The notes under the pieces were generated by a model. That model ran no database searches, had not been told where the DNA came from, and was given only the letters and a program-made list of their open reading frames with translations. Shown here one piece after another: positions 44,838 through 54,748 of a stretch of 64,000 bases of DNA; positions within the stretch are counted from its first letter, which is position 1, and each line of letters starts with the position of its first letter. Made by a program: the position numbers and the translations under genes. The DNA is taken from contig PLBE01000221.1 in the NCBI GenBank assembly GCA_003134435.1, positions 1-64,000 on the forward strand. The letters are read 5' to 3'. Origin of the DNA: Acidobacteriaceae bacterium. GTDB taxonomy: Bacteria; Acidobacteriota; Terriglobia; Terriglobales; Acidobacteriaceae.

Positions 44838-45833
44838 TCAGTACAAATGGAAATCAACTTCCACGCTCACAAGCGCGGCCACCGGCTTGCCATCTTTCTT
44901 GGCCGGTTCGAAACGCCATTTCTTGACTGCTTCTATCGCCTTTTCATCCAATCCCAATCCTAAAGTGCGAACTACTCGAATGTCGCGAGGAGTGCCGTCG
45001 GGGCTCACGACCAACTGCAATACCACCGTGCCCATGTGCTTAACTTTGCGGGCTTCTTCCGAGTACTCGGGTTCCGGCGCGTAAATTTCTTTCGGAGCGG
45101 AAACGCCGCCGCCGACACGAAATACACCGCCTCCGGTACCACCACCATGACCGGGACCGTATCCGGGTCCCTCCCCCGAACCCACACCACCGCCGCTGCC
45201 CGAGCCAATGCCCCCGCCCGAGCCCGTTCCGTTCGAAGGCACCGACGGAAGATGTGAAAGCGGGTCGCCCAGTTCCGGCATATTCGGCTGCTGCAGATGG
45301 ATGTCGGGAGGAACCACAATCGTCGGGGCTACCGGCAGTTTCGGATCGAGATTGCGAATCACGGCTGCGGGCGGAGTGATCTGCTGCATGGATTGTTTGG
45401 GCAAACGGCCCTGCGACGCCTGCAACTTATCGCGATCGCCGCCACCACCCCCGCCTCCGCTCACCGACTTTGATGGCGGCAAGACCGGAAGATCATCGGG
45501 TGCAATCAACAAAACGGTCTCCTTCGGCTTGGCGACATCGACGATCCGTCGCCCCAGGAATGTCGCCGCGATGATCACCGCCACCGCGAGCAGGTGGATG
45601 ACCGTCGAGCCAGCCGCTCCGCGTCCCTTGTAGTTGTAGAAGCCCCAGATATCGCGCACCGGCACCGGCTTCGAAGTCAGCACCAGGGGCGGAAGTTTCT
45701 TGGGAAAAAAGAAGTCGTCGACGTTGCGGAACAGGGATTTCCACAGAGGCTCGTTCAGAGTCTGGTTGTTCAGCAGAAGATGAAGCTCGGGTTCTGGACC
45801 CAGCGGATTCTGCGGTGATTCGAGTTCTGCCAT
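44838..45833 (-). CDS. TonB family energy-transducer protein
   Basis: A 331-residue protein: a cytoplasmic N-terminal part of about 75 residues, one membrane helix (STVIHLLAVAVIIAATFLG), a long periplasmic linker rich in proline and glycine (a GGGGGGG run near 130 and GSGSGGGVGSGEG near 215), and a C-terminal TonB domain (about 250-331: PEYSEEARKVKHMGTVVLQLVV and AVKKWRFEPAKKDGKPV). TonB proteins pass inner-membrane proton-motive energy to outer-membrane receptors. The long cytoplasmic N-terminus is unlike E. coli TonB. No exbB, exbD or receptor gene is adjacent. Confidence 0.88.
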   Translation of the reverse strand: MAELESPQNPLGPEPELHLLLNNQTLNEPLWKSLFRNVDDFFFPKKLPPLVLTSKPVPVRDIWGFYNYKGRGAAGSTVIHLLAVAVIIAATFLGRRIVDVAKPKETVLLIAPDDLPVLPPSKSVSGGGGGGGDRDKLQASQGRLPKQSMQQITPPAAVIRNLDPKLPVAPTIVVPPDIHLQQPNMPELGDPLSHLPSVPSNGTGSGGGIGSGSGGGVGSGEGPGYGPGHGGGTGGGVFRVGGGVSAPKEIYAPEPEYSEEARKVKHMGTVVLQLVVSPDGTPRDIRVVRTLGLGLDEKAIEAVKKWRFEPAKKDGKPVAALVSVEVDFHLY

Positions 45834-46078
45834 ATTTTCCCGAGCCGAAACCCAGTTGCAAGCTTCAGGGAGCCAATCAATTTGGATGCGCGAGCTGTCC
45901 CCAAAGGTCGCTCGTAAATCGCACTCACTCTGCAGCCTATACGTATCTTATTTCGTTAGATGCACGTTGGCCTTTGATCTACTAAAAATTGTACACGGTT
46001 TTTCACGGGCGCAAACAGTACTTTTTGAATTCGTACCTGGGCCTCAACGCGCAAGCGCGTATCCTACCGGATTCCCTA

Positions 46079-46084
46079 TATAAT
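46079..46084 (+). promoter_or_regulatory. Consensus -10 (TATAAT) before ileS
   Basis: TATAAT lies 40 bases before the ileS start. The -35 position is poor and is covered by the inverted repeat ACGCGCAAGCGCGT at 46047-46060. The predicted leader is about 33 bases, too short for a T-box. Confidence 0.45.
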
Positions 46085-46123
46085 GAGAAGATTCAATCAG
46101 TTGGGAGAACCTTGCGAGTGCCG

Positions 46124-48952
46124 ATGGATCTGAAATCCAGCATCAATTTGCCTAAGACCGCCTTCCCCATGAAGGCCGGCCTCCCTCAAAACGAGCCCAA
46201 AATGCTGGAGCGATGGGAACAGATGGGGCTCTACGAGCGCATTCGTCAAGCGCGGAAAGGCAAGAAAAAGTACATCCTGCATGACGGACCTCCCTACACT
46301 AGCGGGCCGATCCATCTGGGCACCGCTATGAACAAGTGCCTCAAGGATTTTGTGGTCAAGTCAAAGACAATGTCCGGGTTCGACGCGCCTTACGTCCCCG
46401 GCTGGGATTGCCACGGGTTGCCGATCGAGATCAAGGTCGACAAAGAACTTGGTGGCAAGAAGCTGGAGATGCACCCCACCGCCGTCCGCGCCGAGTGCCG
46501 CAGGTACGCGCAGAAGTATCTCGACTTGCAGCGCCAGCAATTCAAGCGCATCGGCGTCTTCGGACGCTTTGACAGACCTTACGCGACCATGACGCCGCAG
46601 TACGAGTCGGTCGTGCTCCAGACTTTCTTCTCTTTCTATGAGAATGGATTCGTCTACAAAGGACTGCGCGCCGTTTACTGGTGTATGCACGACGAAACGG
46701 CTCTGGCCGAAGCCGAAGTCGAATACGAGAACCACACCAGCTCTACCGTGTGGGTCAAATACGCGTTGCTCGATGACCCCGCAGGCATCGATCCGGCCCT
46801 GGCAGGCAAGAAACTTTCCACCATCATCTGGACGACAACCCCATGGACGCTGCCCGCCTCCATGGCCGTGGCTTTTCATCCCAACGAAGAGTATGTCGGG
46901 CTGGAATCGGGTGGCGAAGTTTATATCGTTGCCTCCAAGCTCGCGAAAGATGCCGCCGAGAAGTGCGGCCTCGCCAACCCGCGCGAAATCGCCCATTTCC
47001 CCGGACGCAAACTGGAGCGGCTGAACTTTCAGCATCCATTCCTCGACCGCAAAGTCCTAGGCGTCCTCGCCGATTACGTGACCATGGACACGGGAACCGG
47101 AGTCGTGCACACCGCGCCCTCGCACGGTGCGGAAGACTTCGCCACCGGGGTCAAGTACGGACTCGATGCCACCAGCAACGTCGACGAAAAAGGCATCTTG
47201 CGCAACGGCCTGCCTGAATATGACGGCAAGCGGGTGTGGGAGGCCAATCAGCCCATCATCGACCTGGTAAAAAAACGCGGCGCGCTGCTGCACACGGAAA
47301 AAACCGAGCACTCGTATCCGCACTGCTGGCGCTGCCACAATCCCGTGATCTTCCGCGCCACCGAGCAGTGGTTTATTTCCATGGAAACCCCAATGCCGGG
47401 CGGCCATGGCAAAGACGACACGCTGCGCACGCGCACGCTCAGCGAGATTAAGAGCGTGAAATGGGACCCCACCTGGGGTGAAGAACGTCTCTCCAACATG
47501 ATTCAGACTCGCCCCGACTGGTGCATCTCGCGCCAGCGCGTTTGGGGCGTGCCCATCGCCGTCTTTCTTTGCGAAAGCTGCGGCAAGCCGCTCAACGACC
47601 GCGCCATCAATCGTAAGGTCGTCGAACTTTTTGGCCGATCGGGCGCCGATGCCTGGTTCACTTCCGAACCCGACAGCATTATTCCCGCTGGCACCAAGTG
47701 CCCGCATTGCGGCGGCGCGAAGTTCGAAAAGGAATTTGACATCTTCGACGTCTGGCTTGAATCCGGTGCCAGTTATCTGGCCCTGGTTGCGGACGAGCCC
47801 GACTATTATCCGTGGCCTTCCGATCTCTACCTTGAAGGCGGCGACCAGTACCGCGGTTGGTTCCAATCGTCCCTTCTATGCGCCATGGGCACTCACGCTA
47901 CCCCTCCGTATCGCGGCGTGGTCACGCCCGGCTGGACGCTGGACGAAAAAGGGCAGGCCATGTCGAAATCGCGTGGCAACGATGTCGATCCGGTCGACAT
48001 CGCCAGCCGGCTGGGCGGAGAAATCGTTCGCCTGTGGACAGCTTCGGTAGACTTCCGCGAAGACGTGGTTGGCTCCGAAGCTCTGATGCAGCGCGTCGGC
48101 GAAAACTACAAAAAGATTCGCAACACGTTCCGCTACGTACTGAGCAACCTCTACGATTTCGATCCGGTGAAAGACGCCGTGTCTTTCGATCAGATGGAGG
48201 AACTCGACCAGTACATGCTGCGTCAGACCTGCGCGTTCGCGGCCGACGTGCGCAGCGGCTATGACGAGTTCGCCTTCCACCGGATCTATCACCGGGTGAA
48301 CCATTTCTGCATCGTGGATTTGAGCGCGTTCTACTTCGACGTGCTGAAAGACCGCCTCTACATTTCAGCGCCGAAGTCGCACGGCCGCCGCAGTGCACAA
48401 ACCGCGATCTGGCGCATCGGGGAAGCGCTGACTCGATTGCTGGCGCCGATACTGACTTTCACCTCCGAGGAGGTCTGGCCATATTTGCCCAAGGCCGAGG
48501 GCCGCGAAGAGAGCGTGCACCTTGCAAGCTTCCCGAACGCAACCGAAATTGCAGGCATGGGAACGGCGCCGGCTGATTCGACTCAGCAAGCCGATTGGAC
48601 GACGCTGCGTTCCGTCCGCGACGAAGTGCTGAAGGCTCTCGAAGAAGCCCGTAACAGCAAACTCATCGGCGGCGGCCTGGAAGCTCAAGTCCTGCTCACC
48701 GCTCCCGATCCCGTACATTCGGTTTTGAAGCGCTACGAGGCTCAATTGCGTTACCTGTTCATCGTCTCGGCAGTCAGCGTGGCTCAAGGTCCCACCAACG
48801 GCACAGGCAGCGTACAGGTGGAAGTCAAGAAAGCCGGCGGCCAAAAATGCGAACGTTGTTGGAATTACTCGATCCACGTCGGCGAAGATCAGAACTATCC
48901 GACGGTATGCGAGCGCTGCAGCGCCGTGCTCAAAGAAATTGCAAGCGCGTAA
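46124..48952 (+). CDS. ileS: Isoleucyl-tRNA synthetase
   Basis: A class I synthetase of 942 residues from ATG 46124. The HIGH-type motif is HLGT in PYTSGPIHLGTAMN near residue 64; the editing domain follows (TTTPWTLPASMAVAFHP); KMSKS appears as AMSKSRG near 623. The C-terminal zinc finger is intact (CERCWN...CERC). The frame is open to 45989, and TTG 46112 (after GGGAGA) or GTG 46118 are other possible starts. lspA follows 48 bases later, a pairing seen in many bacteria. Confidence 0.97.
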   Translation: MDLKSSINLPKTAFPMKAGLPQNEPKMLERWEQMGLYERIRQARKGKKKYILHDGPPYTSGPIHLGTAMNKCLKDFVVKSKTMSGFDAPYVPGWDCHGLPIEIKVDKELGGKKLEMHPTAVRAECRRYAQKYLDLQRQQFKRIGVFGRFDRPYATMTPQYESVVLQTFFSFYENGFVYKGLRAVYWCMHDETALAEAEVEYENHTSSTVWVKYALLDDPAGIDPALAGKKLSTIIWTTTPWTLPASMAVAFHPNEEYVGLESGGEVYIVASKLAKDAAEKCGLANPREIAHFPGRKLERLNFQHPFLDRKVLGVLADYVTMDTGTGVVHTAPSHGAEDFATGVKYGLDATSNVDEKGILRNGLPEYDGKRVWEANQPIIDLVKKRGALLHTEKTEHSYPHCWRCHNPVIFRATEQWFISMETPMPGGHGKDDTLRTRTLSEIKSVKWDPTWGEERLSNMIQTRPDWCISRQRVWGVPIAVFLCESCGKPLNDRAINRKVVELFGRSGADAWFTSEPDSIIPAGTKCPHCGGAKFEKEFDIFDVWLESGASYLALVADEPDYYPWPSDLYLEGGDQYRGWFQSSLLCAMGTHATPPYRGVVTPGWTLDEKGQAMSKSRGNDVDPVDIASRLGGEIVRLWTASVDFREDVVGSEALMQRVGENYKKIRNTFRYVLSNLYDFDPVKDAVSFDQMEELDQYMLRQTCAFAADVRSGYDEFAFHRIYHRVNHFCIVDLSAFYFDVLKDRLYISAPKSHGRRSAQTAIWRIGEALTRLLAPILTFTSEEVWPYLPKAEGREESVHLASFPNATEIAGMGTAPADSTQQADWTTLRSVRDEVLKALEEARNSKLIGGGLEAQVLLTAPDPVHSVLKRYEAQLRYLFIVSAVSVAQGPTNGTGSVQVEVKKAGGQKCERCWNYSIHVGEDQNYPTVCERCSAVLKEIASA

Positions 48953-49000
48953 CCGGAGCATCCTCAAACGCGATAAAGTATAAGAGGAAGCTCCCGGGTC

Positions 49001-49486
49001 ATGCGCAAATATCATTTTCTGATTGCACTGTCGGTCGTGGTTCTCGATCGCTTCACCAAGTGGACGATCGCGCGCCGTCTTTCCCTGCATGACAGCATCC
49101 CGGTGATTCCCGGATTCTTTCGCATCATCCACGCCGAAAACCCGGGGGCGGCGTTTGGCATTTTTGCGGATTCTCCTTCGGAATGGAAAGTCGGATTGCT
49201 GATCGCGTTTTCCGTGATTGCGCTGCTGATCGTCTCCGTGCTGCTCTGGAAAAACAGTCACAGCCTGAACTCGACTGGGATCGGGCTGTCGTTGATTCTG
49301 GGCGGCGCCATGGGGAATCTGTGGGACCGCCTGGTCAGCCGGCATGTGGTGGATTTTTTGCTCTTCTATGTCGGCCCACATCAGTGGCCGGCCTTCAACG
49401 TGGCCGACAGCGCGATTGTGGTAGGAGCGGGACTGCTGGTGTTTGAGATCGTGTTCACCAAATCGCCCAGCGAGCAATCAGCATAA
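49001..49486 (+). CDS. lspA: Lipoprotein signal peptidase II
   Basis: A 161-residue inner-membrane aspartic protease that cleaves prolipoprotein signal peptides after lipidation. Four membrane helices are visible. The catalytic aspartates lie in NLWDRLVSRHVVDFLLF and WPAFNVADSAI, and the conserved NPGAAFGIF motif is near residue 47. AGGAAG precedes the ATG. It is the second gene of ileS-lspA. Confidence 0.96.
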   Translation: MRKYHFLIALSVVVLDRFTKWTIARRLSLHDSIPVIPGFFRIIHAENPGAAFGIFADSPSEWKVGLLIAFSVIALLIVSVLLWKNSHSLNSTGIGLSLILGGAMGNLWDRLVSRHVVDFLLFYVGPHQWPAFNVADSAIVVGAGLLVFEIVFTKSPSEQSA

Positions 49487-49629
49487 CGCAAATGGTTGCG
49501 GCTTGGGCGATAGCAAAAACCTCCGTCTCAGCGCTTTGCTGACCTCTGGTCTTGCCCTCCCTTACCTCCGTAACTGGAGTCTCCCGCGCCGCAATGCCAA
49601 GATCGGGAGCAGTTGGCCGGAGGCTCTTG

Positions 49630-50655
49630 ATGCGAAAATATGTGGTCATCAGCTTTTCTTTGATCTTGTGGGCGGAAATGTGCGCCGGCCTATTGGCCGA
49701 AACCCAGATTCCGAAAGCTCCCCAAACTGCCCGTCAGGCGCTGATGGAAATGTTCTTCAACCAGGAACCGGGAACCTTTCTCAAACATCTGCCTGCCGTC
49801 ACCCGCGCCGCGCTCGAGAAATCGGGGACACTGACCAGCATGCAGCAGTATTCCGCACTCGCCGGGCAGATCCAAACCCAGGGAAAAAGTTTTAAGACTT
49901 TTGAGACTGGGCCGGTCATGCTGGCCACAGAAGATACCAAGACCGGCCAGAAGTTTGAGATCGTGGTGGACAAGGACTCCCGGCAAGGCGATCAGGACGA
50001 GATCGAGGTATCCTTCCGCAGCTATAAAGACAATCAGGCGCAACCGACCGCCTTCAAGCCACGCATCGTCTTCTCCATGAAAATGGAATCGGGGTTGTGG
50101 AAATTGAATGACATTGCCATTACTGTCAATCTGCCCCTCGACGACGCCGATTTCTTGAAACGCATCTCGGATGGCATAGCAGCGCGGGCCGCAGCCGCCA
50201 GTCCGTTGCTCCACACCCAAGGCATCGGCCAGGCTCCGGGACAGATTACGACACCCATTACGACCCGCATTCCCAACAACACTTTCGGGAGCGATACCAG
50301 CACTCTGACGGCACTGCGCAAGATTCTCAAGGCAGAATCTACCTACGCCGCAACCTATCCCGCGGTCGGGTATACCTGCAGCCTCTCCGATCTCGGTGGC
50401 TTTGGCGCCAGCGAACCCAACGAACGCCAAGCCATGCTGATCGATATAGGACTGGTCAGCGGCAAACATCAGGGCTACAGTTTCTCGCTGTCGGGGTGCG
50501 CCGGTACTCCCGCCGCGAGTTTCCAGTTGACGGCCACACCCATCGGCAACAGTTACGGTCGCCGCGCATTTTGTAGCGATCGATCAGGCATCATTCGCTT
50601 TTCGACCGATGGCCAGGCTGCGACCTGTCTGGGGCATGGGACGGCCTTGCCGTAG
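49630..50655 (+). CDS. Secreted protein with a type IV pilin head-like C-terminal domain
   Basis: A 341-residue protein with a signal peptide (VVISFSLILWAEMCAGLLA) but no pilin-type N-terminal methylation motif. Residues about 30-200 are an unrecognised mixed region (ARQALMEMFFNQEPGTFLKHLP, GLWKLNDIAI). Residues about 220-341 look like the globular head of acidobacterial type IV pilin-like proteins: LRKILKAESTYAATYPAVGYTCSLSDLGG, then GYSFSLSGC and AFCSDRSGIIRFSTDG. So a pilin head seems to have been joined to another exported domain. GGAGG lies before ATG 49630. Function unknown. Confidence 0.7.
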   Translation: MRKYVVISFSLILWAEMCAGLLAETQIPKAPQTARQALMEMFFNQEPGTFLKHLPAVTRAALEKSGTLTSMQQYSALAGQIQTQGKSFKTFETGPVMLATEDTKTGQKFEIVVDKDSRQGDQDEIEVSFRSYKDNQAQPTAFKPRIVFSMKMESGLWKLNDIAITVNLPLDDADFLKRISDGIAARAAAASPLLHTQGIGQAPGQITTPITTRIPNNTFGSDTSTLTALRKILKAESTYAATYPAVGYTCSLSDLGGFGASEPNERQAMLIDIGLVSGKHQGYSFSLSGCAGTPAASFQLTATPIGNSYGRRAFCSDRSGIIRFSTDGQAATCLGHGTALP

Positions 50656-50697
50656 ACGCTGTCATTGGACTTCACCTAAGTTCGGCTTTTGGTTGCG

Positions 50698-53124
50698 CTA
50701 AGGCGTCCCGTAGAGCTGGCGGTAGACGTTGGCATTGCGCAGGATGGCTTGCACGTATTCGCGGGTTTCAGTAAAGGGGATGGACTCGACGAATTCTTGC
50801 GGATCGCGGTAGTGACCCTGTCCCAGCCAGTCTTCCACCCGGTCCGAGCCGGCGTTGTAGGCGGCCAGCGCGTACTCGAACTGCCCGTTGTACCGATCGA
50901 CCATATCCTTGAAGTAGCGCGTGCCGAGTTGGAGGTTCACGGCAGGCGTGTAGAGTTGCGGCGCCGAGTATCTCTTAAGCTTGACTTGCTTGGCAACGCT
51001 TTTCCCGGTCTTCGGCAGAAGCTGCATCAGACCCACGGCGTTGGCGCGAGAGATGGCCGCGGCATTAAATTCCGATTCCTGCCGGATCAGCGACGCAACC
51101 AGGTAGGGGTCGAGCCCGTTCAGATCCGAATATTTGCGCAGATCAGCCCAGTAAGCTTTCGGGAAAAGCGCTTCCCAGTAAGGACGCGGCAGGTCGGGAA
51201 TGTCGACGGCAAAATAGTTGGGCGTCGAGTGCTTCATGATCTCGATGCCGCGATCATAGCGGCCAAGATCCTGGTAAACGCGCGCCATCGCCGGAGGCGC
51301 CCAGGAACCGCCTTCCTGGCTGGCAGCGGCCTGAAGTTCCCGCACAGCCAAATCGGCCAGTCCGCCATTCGAAAGCAGACGCGCCCGGGCTACACGCAGA
51401 TTGTCCTCGGGAGGGTCGGCGGCGGTAATCTTTCCCGCGCTTGACAGCGGAGAAACGCGGTCGAGCAGGGCGTAGTGAGGCGGAGGTTCCTTCATGGGTA
51501 CGTCATTCAGCGACGCATCCTTGAGCGAGCTTTCTTTCGATACAGCTGGCTTCGACGCCGCTTCCTTGGCCATCGCGGCACCTGCGCCCGGCAGGCTTCT
51601 CAAACGCCGCCTTCCGAATTCCGCGTAGTAGTAGTTGTGAAAGCGGTCGGAGAGTTTCTGATAAAAGGCCCGCGCCATCGCCGGATTCCCATCTTCTTCG
51701 GCAATGCGAGCGCGCCAGTAGAGCGCGGCTGGCACCTCTGCGGAGTCGGGATAGAGGGCGATCTGATTTTCGAAACCCTGGCGGGCTTCATCGGTGCGGC
51801 CTTGCCGAAAGGCGAGCCAGCTAGCCTTCCAGTGGGCATACGATGCCTTGCTGCCATTCGGGAAGCGCTGCTGCAATTCGCGGAAAGAATCGATGGCCTT
51901 ATCGTAGTCGCGCTTCAGAAGGTGCATGTTCCCTGCCGAAAACAGCGCCTGTTCGAGCCAGGGGCTGGTGGGACCAAAGCGCCGCAGTTCGTTGAGCGTC
52001 TTTTCCACTGCCTCTTCGTCGCTGGACGAACGCTCGGTCTCGCTCAGCAGGTAGAGGCGCTCAGCTTCGGAGTCGCCGACATTCTGCACCCCCATGGCCG
52101 TCAGAATCTGCCGGGCATCGTGACTGCGTCCATTTTTTTCCAGCGCTCCAGCCAGAGCCAGTTGGACCTCCGGACGAATCGTGGGACTGACTTCGGCGAC
52201 CAGCGCCTGGTACTCGTGCACCGCATCGCCGTAGTGCTTCGCTTTGAGCAGCAGATCGGCACGAGCGCGGCGTTCGGCGACATCGCCGGAGATCCCAAGC
52301 TTGTGCAATTCCGCTCCCGCCGCGTCTGCCTCGGAACTGTTGGGCAGGTTGAAATAAACATTGCGGAAAGCGCTGGCCGCCTTCTGATTGTCGCCCGCCG
52401 CTTCGTAGGCGCGGCCCAGGGCAAATTCGAGGTCGCTGCGCACCGGCGCGCGATCTTTCTCGAGCAGCGCGGCTGCTTCCGCCGCGCGATCCTCATTGAG
52501 CAGCGCATCGGCGTATACCAGATCCGCATCGCGAACCAGCAGCGAGTCGGGAAAGTTCTTGCTGAAATCAGCCAGCGTGGAGAGCGCTTCGGCGTTATGA
52601 GCCGTTTTCAGGTAAGCATCGCCCAGATAATAGGCAACGTAGTCGCCGAGTTCGCTGGCGCCCGCCTTGGCCCGATTGAGCGGGTCGATTGCCTTGCCGT
52701 AATCGTGGTCGAGCGTGTGGGCATACCCAAGAACGAGCCAGGCCAGGGCTCCGGCATCTTCTTTGGCGTGACGGCGGGCGTAGGCTTCAACTCCGGCGTA
52801 GGCAGGGGCGGTGCGTTCCTGCAACAACTGCTGCGCCATGAAACGGAGACTGGCCGAGGCAACAAAGGCCTGGCGCGCCCGGCGCACCCGCGGAGAGACG
52901 CTTTTATGCTTCTTCCGGGCCGTGGAAGCGGCGGCCGTGCCCTTGCTCTTGCTCGGGGCTGAGCCGTGCGGGGTGGGCGTGCGTTTGACCGCTGAAGGAT
53001 TCGCGGGTGTGCCGTCGGTCGGTGCGGACGTGGGCGATTGGGATTGGGCGTTCGCGGGCGGCCAAGAGCCGAGCGAAAACAGGAGTAAAATTCCAGCGAA
53101 AGCCACCACTGCAAAACAGCGCAC
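50698..53124 (-). CDS. Soluble lytic murein transglycosylase (Slt type) with TPR-like repeats
   Basis: An 808-residue exported enzyme: signal peptide, a Pro/Ser/Ala-rich stretch, an alpha-superhelical repeat region (about 90-560), then a C-terminal lysozyme-like domain (about 650-800). The catalytic glutamate is in ASLIRQESEFN near 682, with AVGLMQLLPKTGK, NLQLGTRYF and ALAAYNAGSDRV after it. It cleaves the glycan strand to give 1,6-anhydro-muramic ends. GTG 53124 is the start, 11 bases after the stop of the GAF-like gene, so the two are co-transcribed. Confidence 0.92.
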   Translation of the reverse strand: MRCFAVVAFAGILLLFSLGSWPPANAQSQSPTSAPTDGTPANPSAVKRTPTPHGSAPSKSKGTAAASTARKKHKSVSPRVRRARQAFVASASLRFMAQQLLQERTAPAYAGVEAYARRHAKEDAGALAWLVLGYAHTLDHDYGKAIDPLNRAKAGASELGDYVAYYLGDAYLKTAHNAEALSTLADFSKNFPDSLLVRDADLVYADALLNEDRAAEAAALLEKDRAPVRSDLEFALGRAYEAAGDNQKAASAFRNVYFNLPNSSEADAAGAELHKLGISGDVAERRARADLLLKAKHYGDAVHEYQALVAEVSPTIRPEVQLALAGALEKNGRSHDARQILTAMGVQNVGDSEAERLYLLSETERSSSDEEAVEKTLNELRRFGPTSPWLEQALFSAGNMHLLKRDYDKAIDSFRELQQRFPNGSKASYAHWKASWLAFRQGRTDEARQGFENQIALYPDSAEVPAALYWRARIAEEDGNPAMARAFYQKLSDRFHNYYYAEFGRRRLRSLPGAGAAMAKEAASKPAVSKESSLKDASLNDVPMKEPPPHYALLDRVSPLSSAGKITAADPPEDNLRVARARLLSNGGLADLAVRELQAAASQEGGSWAPPAMARVYQDLGRYDRGIEIMKHSTPNYFAVDIPDLPRPYWEALFPKAYWADLRKYSDLNGLDPYLVASLIRQESEFNAAAISRANAVGLMQLLPKTGKSVAKQVKLKRYSAPQLYTPAVNLQLGTRYFKDMVDRYNGQFEYALAAYNAGSDRVEDWLGQGHYRDPQEFVESIPFTETREYVQAILRNANVYRQLYGTP

Positions 53125-53135
53125 TCAAACCCTAC

Positions 53136-54494
53136 CTACTGCCTGAAATCGGCACCCATGATGGAGAGATCGTCTTCTGCGAGACTTCGTATTATTTCAT
53201 GCTGAAAGTAATCGCCGGAAGCAGCAACCGTATTCCCGTAACGTTTCTGGTACATGGCTCGGCTTTTTTCAATCGCTTCCTGCAGTCGGTCGTAAAGATC
53301 CTTGTTCTTCCGCCCCTCCACGACCTTGGCCTGATTGTAGAGCTTGATCTCGTCGACCAGGAGACGGGCAAAACGCTGCGCCTTGCGATGCACATCCTGT
53401 TCTTCAGGCGAGATCGTGGCCACCGGCAAATCAGAGGTCGCGAGAGTCGGCGGAAAAGAATCCGGCGCAATCGGCGGCAACCCGACAGACGGAGCCTCGG
53501 CTTCGCCCCCCGAGGCAGCCAACGCGGACTGAACTTCGGTGACGGCACTCTGCGCCTCGGCCCTTGTACTCTCGGCGATTGTGCCGGCAGTGACCTGTGG
53601 CGCGTCAACCGGCGTGTTGGCAACACATTCGGAAGGTGTTCCCGCGGAGGCCGATGCTGCCATGGCATGTCCGACCGCATACACTGGAGCGGACGCGGCA
53701 AAGGGGTCATTAAATGCAGGTGCTGCAGGTGCCGAGGACGAGCGGGCTGCCGGTTCGTGCGGCGAGGTCTGCGGCCATGTCGGACCGTGACTTTCGCTAT
53801 GACTGTCACCATGACCGTCACTCTGCCCCTCCGACTGTACGGCGGACGAGTCTTTATGTGCCTGCTTCCGCAGGGAGTTGACCTCAAGCCATGCGCTCGT
53901 CGAAAGCACGAGAAGTTCGAGCGATCCGGAATCAAGCAAGCCTGAGTCCTCGGGACCGCCGTCCGCGTATACCAGCGCGGCTACTTTGTCTTTCAACATC
54001 AGAGGCAGAATCCAGGCTTCCCCGCTGGCTGGCGCTCCCACTTCCCCCAGGAAGCGTGCATCGAGATCGGCCACCTTCGCGCTGGCCGCGACCTGGTCCG
54101 CGAGGGTGCGAACGACCGCAGGCGCGTTTTGGTCAAGCGCAAAGTCTTTGACCGCATCGCCCTTGGCAAAGCCGCGCGCCTGCCACCCGGTGGCATGGCT
54201 TCCTTTGACCACGAAGAGAGCGATCCGCGCGGCGTAGCGGGCACCCGTATCGAGCAAGGCCCGCAGTATTTCCCGTTGCGAGGTTCCCAGCTGGATTTCG
54301 GCCACGGCTCGAGCCAGATCGGCCGAACCGGGAGCGAGCGCGGTGCCAGAACTGGTAGTTGCGGCCCCCGGAGCAACCGCGATCTCGTCCATCACCCGGC
54401 GAACAATCTCGGTGCGGATTTGGGCCGCGTGGCTGTCCAGAACCTGACCAGCCACCCGTTCTACAATTGCTTCAATCCAACCGCGCTCCTTCAT
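53136..54494 (-). CDS. GAF-like domain protein with His/Ser-rich linker, unknown
   Basis: A 452-residue soluble protein. The N-terminal 220 residues look like a GAF-type sensory region (REILRALLDTGARYAARIALFVVKG, then EAWILPLMLKDKVAALVYADG). A low-complexity linker follows (EGQSDGHGDSHSESHG, then Ala/Pro-rich). The C-terminal 80 residues form a conserved helical block (QRFARLLVDEIKLYNQAKVVEGRKNKDLYDRL, ending DDLSIMGADF). ATG 54494 has GGGAG five bases upstream, better than TTG 54506. It precedes slt by 11 bases. A signalling or regulatory job is likely but unshown. Confidence 0.7.
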   Translation of the reverse strand: MKERGWIEAIVERVAGQVLDSHAAQIRTEIVRRVMDEIAVAPGAATTSSGTALAPGSADLARAVAEIQLGTSQREILRALLDTGARYAARIALFVVKGSHATGWQARGFAKGDAVKDFALDQNAPAVVRTLADQVAASAKVADLDARFLGEVGAPASGEAWILPLMLKDKVAALVYADGGPEDSGLLDSGSLELLVLSTSAWLEVNSLRKQAHKDSSAVQSEGQSDGHGDSHSESHGPTWPQTSPHEPAARSSSAPAAPAFNDPFAASAPVYAVGHAMAASASAGTPSECVANTPVDAPQVTAGTIAESTRAEAQSAVTEVQSALAASGGEAEAPSVGLPPIAPDSFPPTLATSDLPVATISPEEQDVHRKAQRFARLLVDEIKLYNQAKVVEGRKNKDLYDRLQEAIEKSRAMYQKRYGNTVAASGDYFQHEIIRSLAEDDLSIMGADFRQ

Positions 54495-54634
54495 GCGTAC
54501 TCCCAAGTAAAAGTATTGTCGGGGGCGAAGGAAGTAACCTTCTAACCTCTTATTGTATGGCGGCTTGCGTCTATTAGCGGCGCACCTTGGTACCTGCCCT
54601 AGTGGTGCCGTAAAGCGGTCAATCTCTTAGGAAA

Positions 54635-54660
54635 GGAAACTTTTCTGGCATCCACGCGTC
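54635..54660 (+). promoter_or_regulatory. Candidate ECF-sigma promoter (GGAAAC-N16-CGTC)
   Basis: GGAAAC (54635-54640), 16 bases, CGTC (54657-54660): the usual layout of ECF-dependent promoters (AAC at -35, CGTC at -10). It is 88 bases before the ECF sigma gene, as expected for autoregulation. Confidence 0.5.
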
Positions 54661-54748
54661 GAAACAGCCTACTGCAAACCACCGTTAGCAAGTACAATAG
54701 CACTGCGGATTCCGTGGCGCTGTCGGAAAAATCTGCATCAAGTTACGA

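Noticed and set aside
45834-46123. T-box leader for ileS
   Set aside because: The predicted leader from the TATAAT promoter is about 33 bases and no terminator hairpin or T-box sequence is seen.
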